Assembly (NCBI GenBank): GCA_946480655.1
Contig: CAMLKN010000159.1
Span: 1-5,651, forward strand
Direction of reading: 5' to 3'
Origin: an uncultured Devosia sp.
GTDB lineage: Bacteria; Pseudomonadota; Alphaproteobacteria; Rhizobiales; Devosiaceae
DNA length: 5,651 nt
Shown here: piece by piece, positions 4,620 through 5,651 of the stretch
How the letters are laid out: every line of letters starts with the position of its first letter
Numbering within the stretch: the stretch's first letter is position 1
Position numbers and translations under genes: made by a program
The notes under the pieces: generated by a model
The model's input: only the letters and a program-made list of their open reading frames with translations
What the model was told of the DNA's origin: nothing
Databases searched by the model: none

Positions 4620-5651
4620 TCAGCCCCGCGCCTTGGCGTTGCGCGCCGCCCAGGTCTTGAGCCTGAGGCCATTGAGCCGGATGAAACCGGCGGCGTCCTT
4701 GTGGTCATAGGCCACGGCGCCCTCTTCGAAGGTCACGAGGTCCATCGAATAGAGCGAGTTTGGCGAGGTGCGGGCGATGACGCTGGCCGAGCCCTTGTAG
4801 AGCTTCACCGTGACCTCGCCCGTGACATAGGCCTGGCTCTTGTCGATCAGCGCCTGCAGCATTTCGCGCTCGGGCGAGAACCAGAAGCCATTGTAGATGA
4901 GCTCGGCATATTTGGGCATGAGCTCATCCTTGAGATGGGCTTCGCCGCGATCGAGCGTGATCGATTCAATGCCGCGATGCGCCACGAGGAGGATGGTGCC
5001 GCCGGGGGTTTCGTAGAGGCCGCGGCTCTTCATGCCGACGAAGCGGTTTTCCACGAGATCGAGGCGCCCGACGCCATGCTTTCCGCCCAGCTCGTTGAGC
5101 TTGGTCAGCAGCGCGGCGGGGCTCAGCGTGACACCGTTCACGGAGACCGGATCGCCCTTTTCGTAGCCGATGGTGATGATTTCGGCCTGGTCCGGTGCCT
5201 TTTCCGGATCGACGGTACGCTGCGGCACATAGTCGGGATAGGGCACGCCGGGATCTTCGAGCACCATGCCTTCGGACGAGGTGTGCAGCAGATTGGCGTC
5301 GACCGAGAACGGAGCCTCGCCGCGCTTGTCCTTGGCGATCGGAATCTGGTTGCGCTCGGCATATTCGAGCAGCGCCGTGCGCGAGCGCAGGTCCCATTCG
5401 CGCCAGGGAGCGATGACCTTGATGGAAGGGTCGAGCGCATTGGCAGTCAATTCGAACCGGACCTGGTCATTGCCCTTGCCGGTGGCGCCATGGGAAATGG
5501 CGTCGGCGCCCGTTTCCTGGGCAATTTCGACGAGGCGCTTGGCGATCAGCGGGCGGGCGATGGAGGTGCCGAGCAGATACTGGCCCTCATAGACGGTATT
5601 GGCCCGGAACATCGGGAAGACGAAATCGCGCACGAATTCCTCGCGCAGGTC
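4620..5651 (-). CDS. argG: Argininosuccinate synthase, C-terminal part (5' end beyond window)
   Basis: Joins citrulline and aspartate using ATP to form argininosuccinate, the penultimate step of arginine biosynthesis; a cytoplasmic tetramer in known cases. The frame is open from the window edge ([15 protein letters not shown]) to a TGA at 4620: 343 residues of a family usually near 400-410. Roughly 60 N-terminal residues, including the SGGLDTS-type ATP pyrophosphatase loop, lie outside. Family signatures in the fragment: [11 protein letters not shown] (28-38), [14 protein letters not shown] (54-67), [10 protein letters not shown] (125-134), then [20 protein letters not shown] and a C-terminal synthase segment ending in [14 protein letters not shown]. 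The GTG at 5633 is an internal valine codon (EEFVRDF), not a start. No frameshift is visible. It is unrelated in pathway to the downstream signalling gene and separated from it by a hairpin. Confidence 0.98.
   Translation of the reverse strand, partial: DLREEFVRDFVFPMFRANTVYEGQYLLGTSIARPLIAKRLVEIAQETGADAISHGATGKGNDQVRFELTANALDPSIKVIAPWREWDLRSRTALLEYAERNQIPIAKDKRGEAPFSVDANLLHTSSEGMVLEDPGVPYPDYVPQRTVDPEKAPDQAEIITIGYEKGDPVSVNGVTLSPAALLTKLNELGGKHGVGRLDLVENRFVGMKSRGLYETPGGTILLVAHRGIESITLDRGEAHLKDELMPKYAELIYNGFWFSPEREMLQALIDKSQAYVTGEVTVKLYKGSASVIARTSPNSLYSMDLVTFEEGAVAYDHKDAAGFIRLNGLRLKTWAARNAKARG

Noticed and set aside
5631..5633. A GTG that could be read as the argG start codon
   Set aside because: The frame continues upstream to the window edge with family-conserved sequence (DLREEF before V), so it is an internal valine and the true start lies outside.

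Overview
The window looks like chromosomal core DNA from an alphaproteobacterium, probably of the order Hyphomicrobiales; a Devosia-like organism is my best guess, made from protein wording and not from a search. The grounds are the high GC content, the alphaproteobacterial style of the TypA and ArgG proteins, a palindromic intergenic repeat of the CTCGGG-CTTGA-CCCGAG type that I recall as common in this class, and a full TTAA-N7-TTAA box matching the CtrA consensus.

All five supported genes are on the minus strand, so reading with transcription goes from high to low coordinates. At 5651-4620 is the C-terminal five sixths of argG (argininosuccinate synthase), entering from outside the window. 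A 136-base spacer follows, holding a GC-rich hairpin just after argG and a CtrA-type box with a plausible core promoter. Next is a complete PAS-PAS-GGDEF-EAL cyclic-di-GMP protein (4483-2357) with both catalytic domains apparently intact. A sigma-70/ECF-like protein with an unusual C-terminal tail (2310-1711) follows after 46 bases, and a small VOC/glyoxalase-fold protein (1680-1297) after another 30. A 340-base spacer carries two oppositely oriented REP-like palindromes, a 14-base perfect palindrome and a probable typA leader. The window ends inside typA/bipA (956-1), whose C-terminal half lies outside.

The genes do not form one pathway. argG is arginine biosynthesis and typA is a translation/ribosome-assembly GTPase. 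The middle three (cyclic-di-GMP enzyme, sigma-like protein, VOC protein) are closely spaced and could share a transcript. The sigma-VOC pair looks like a real unit because of the tight spacing and the VOC gene's strong Shine-Dalgarno. The most interesting regulatory reading is that the cell-cycle regulator CtrA may control the cyclic-di-GMP gene. I found no mobile element, CRISPR array, tRNA, rRNA or clearly new system.
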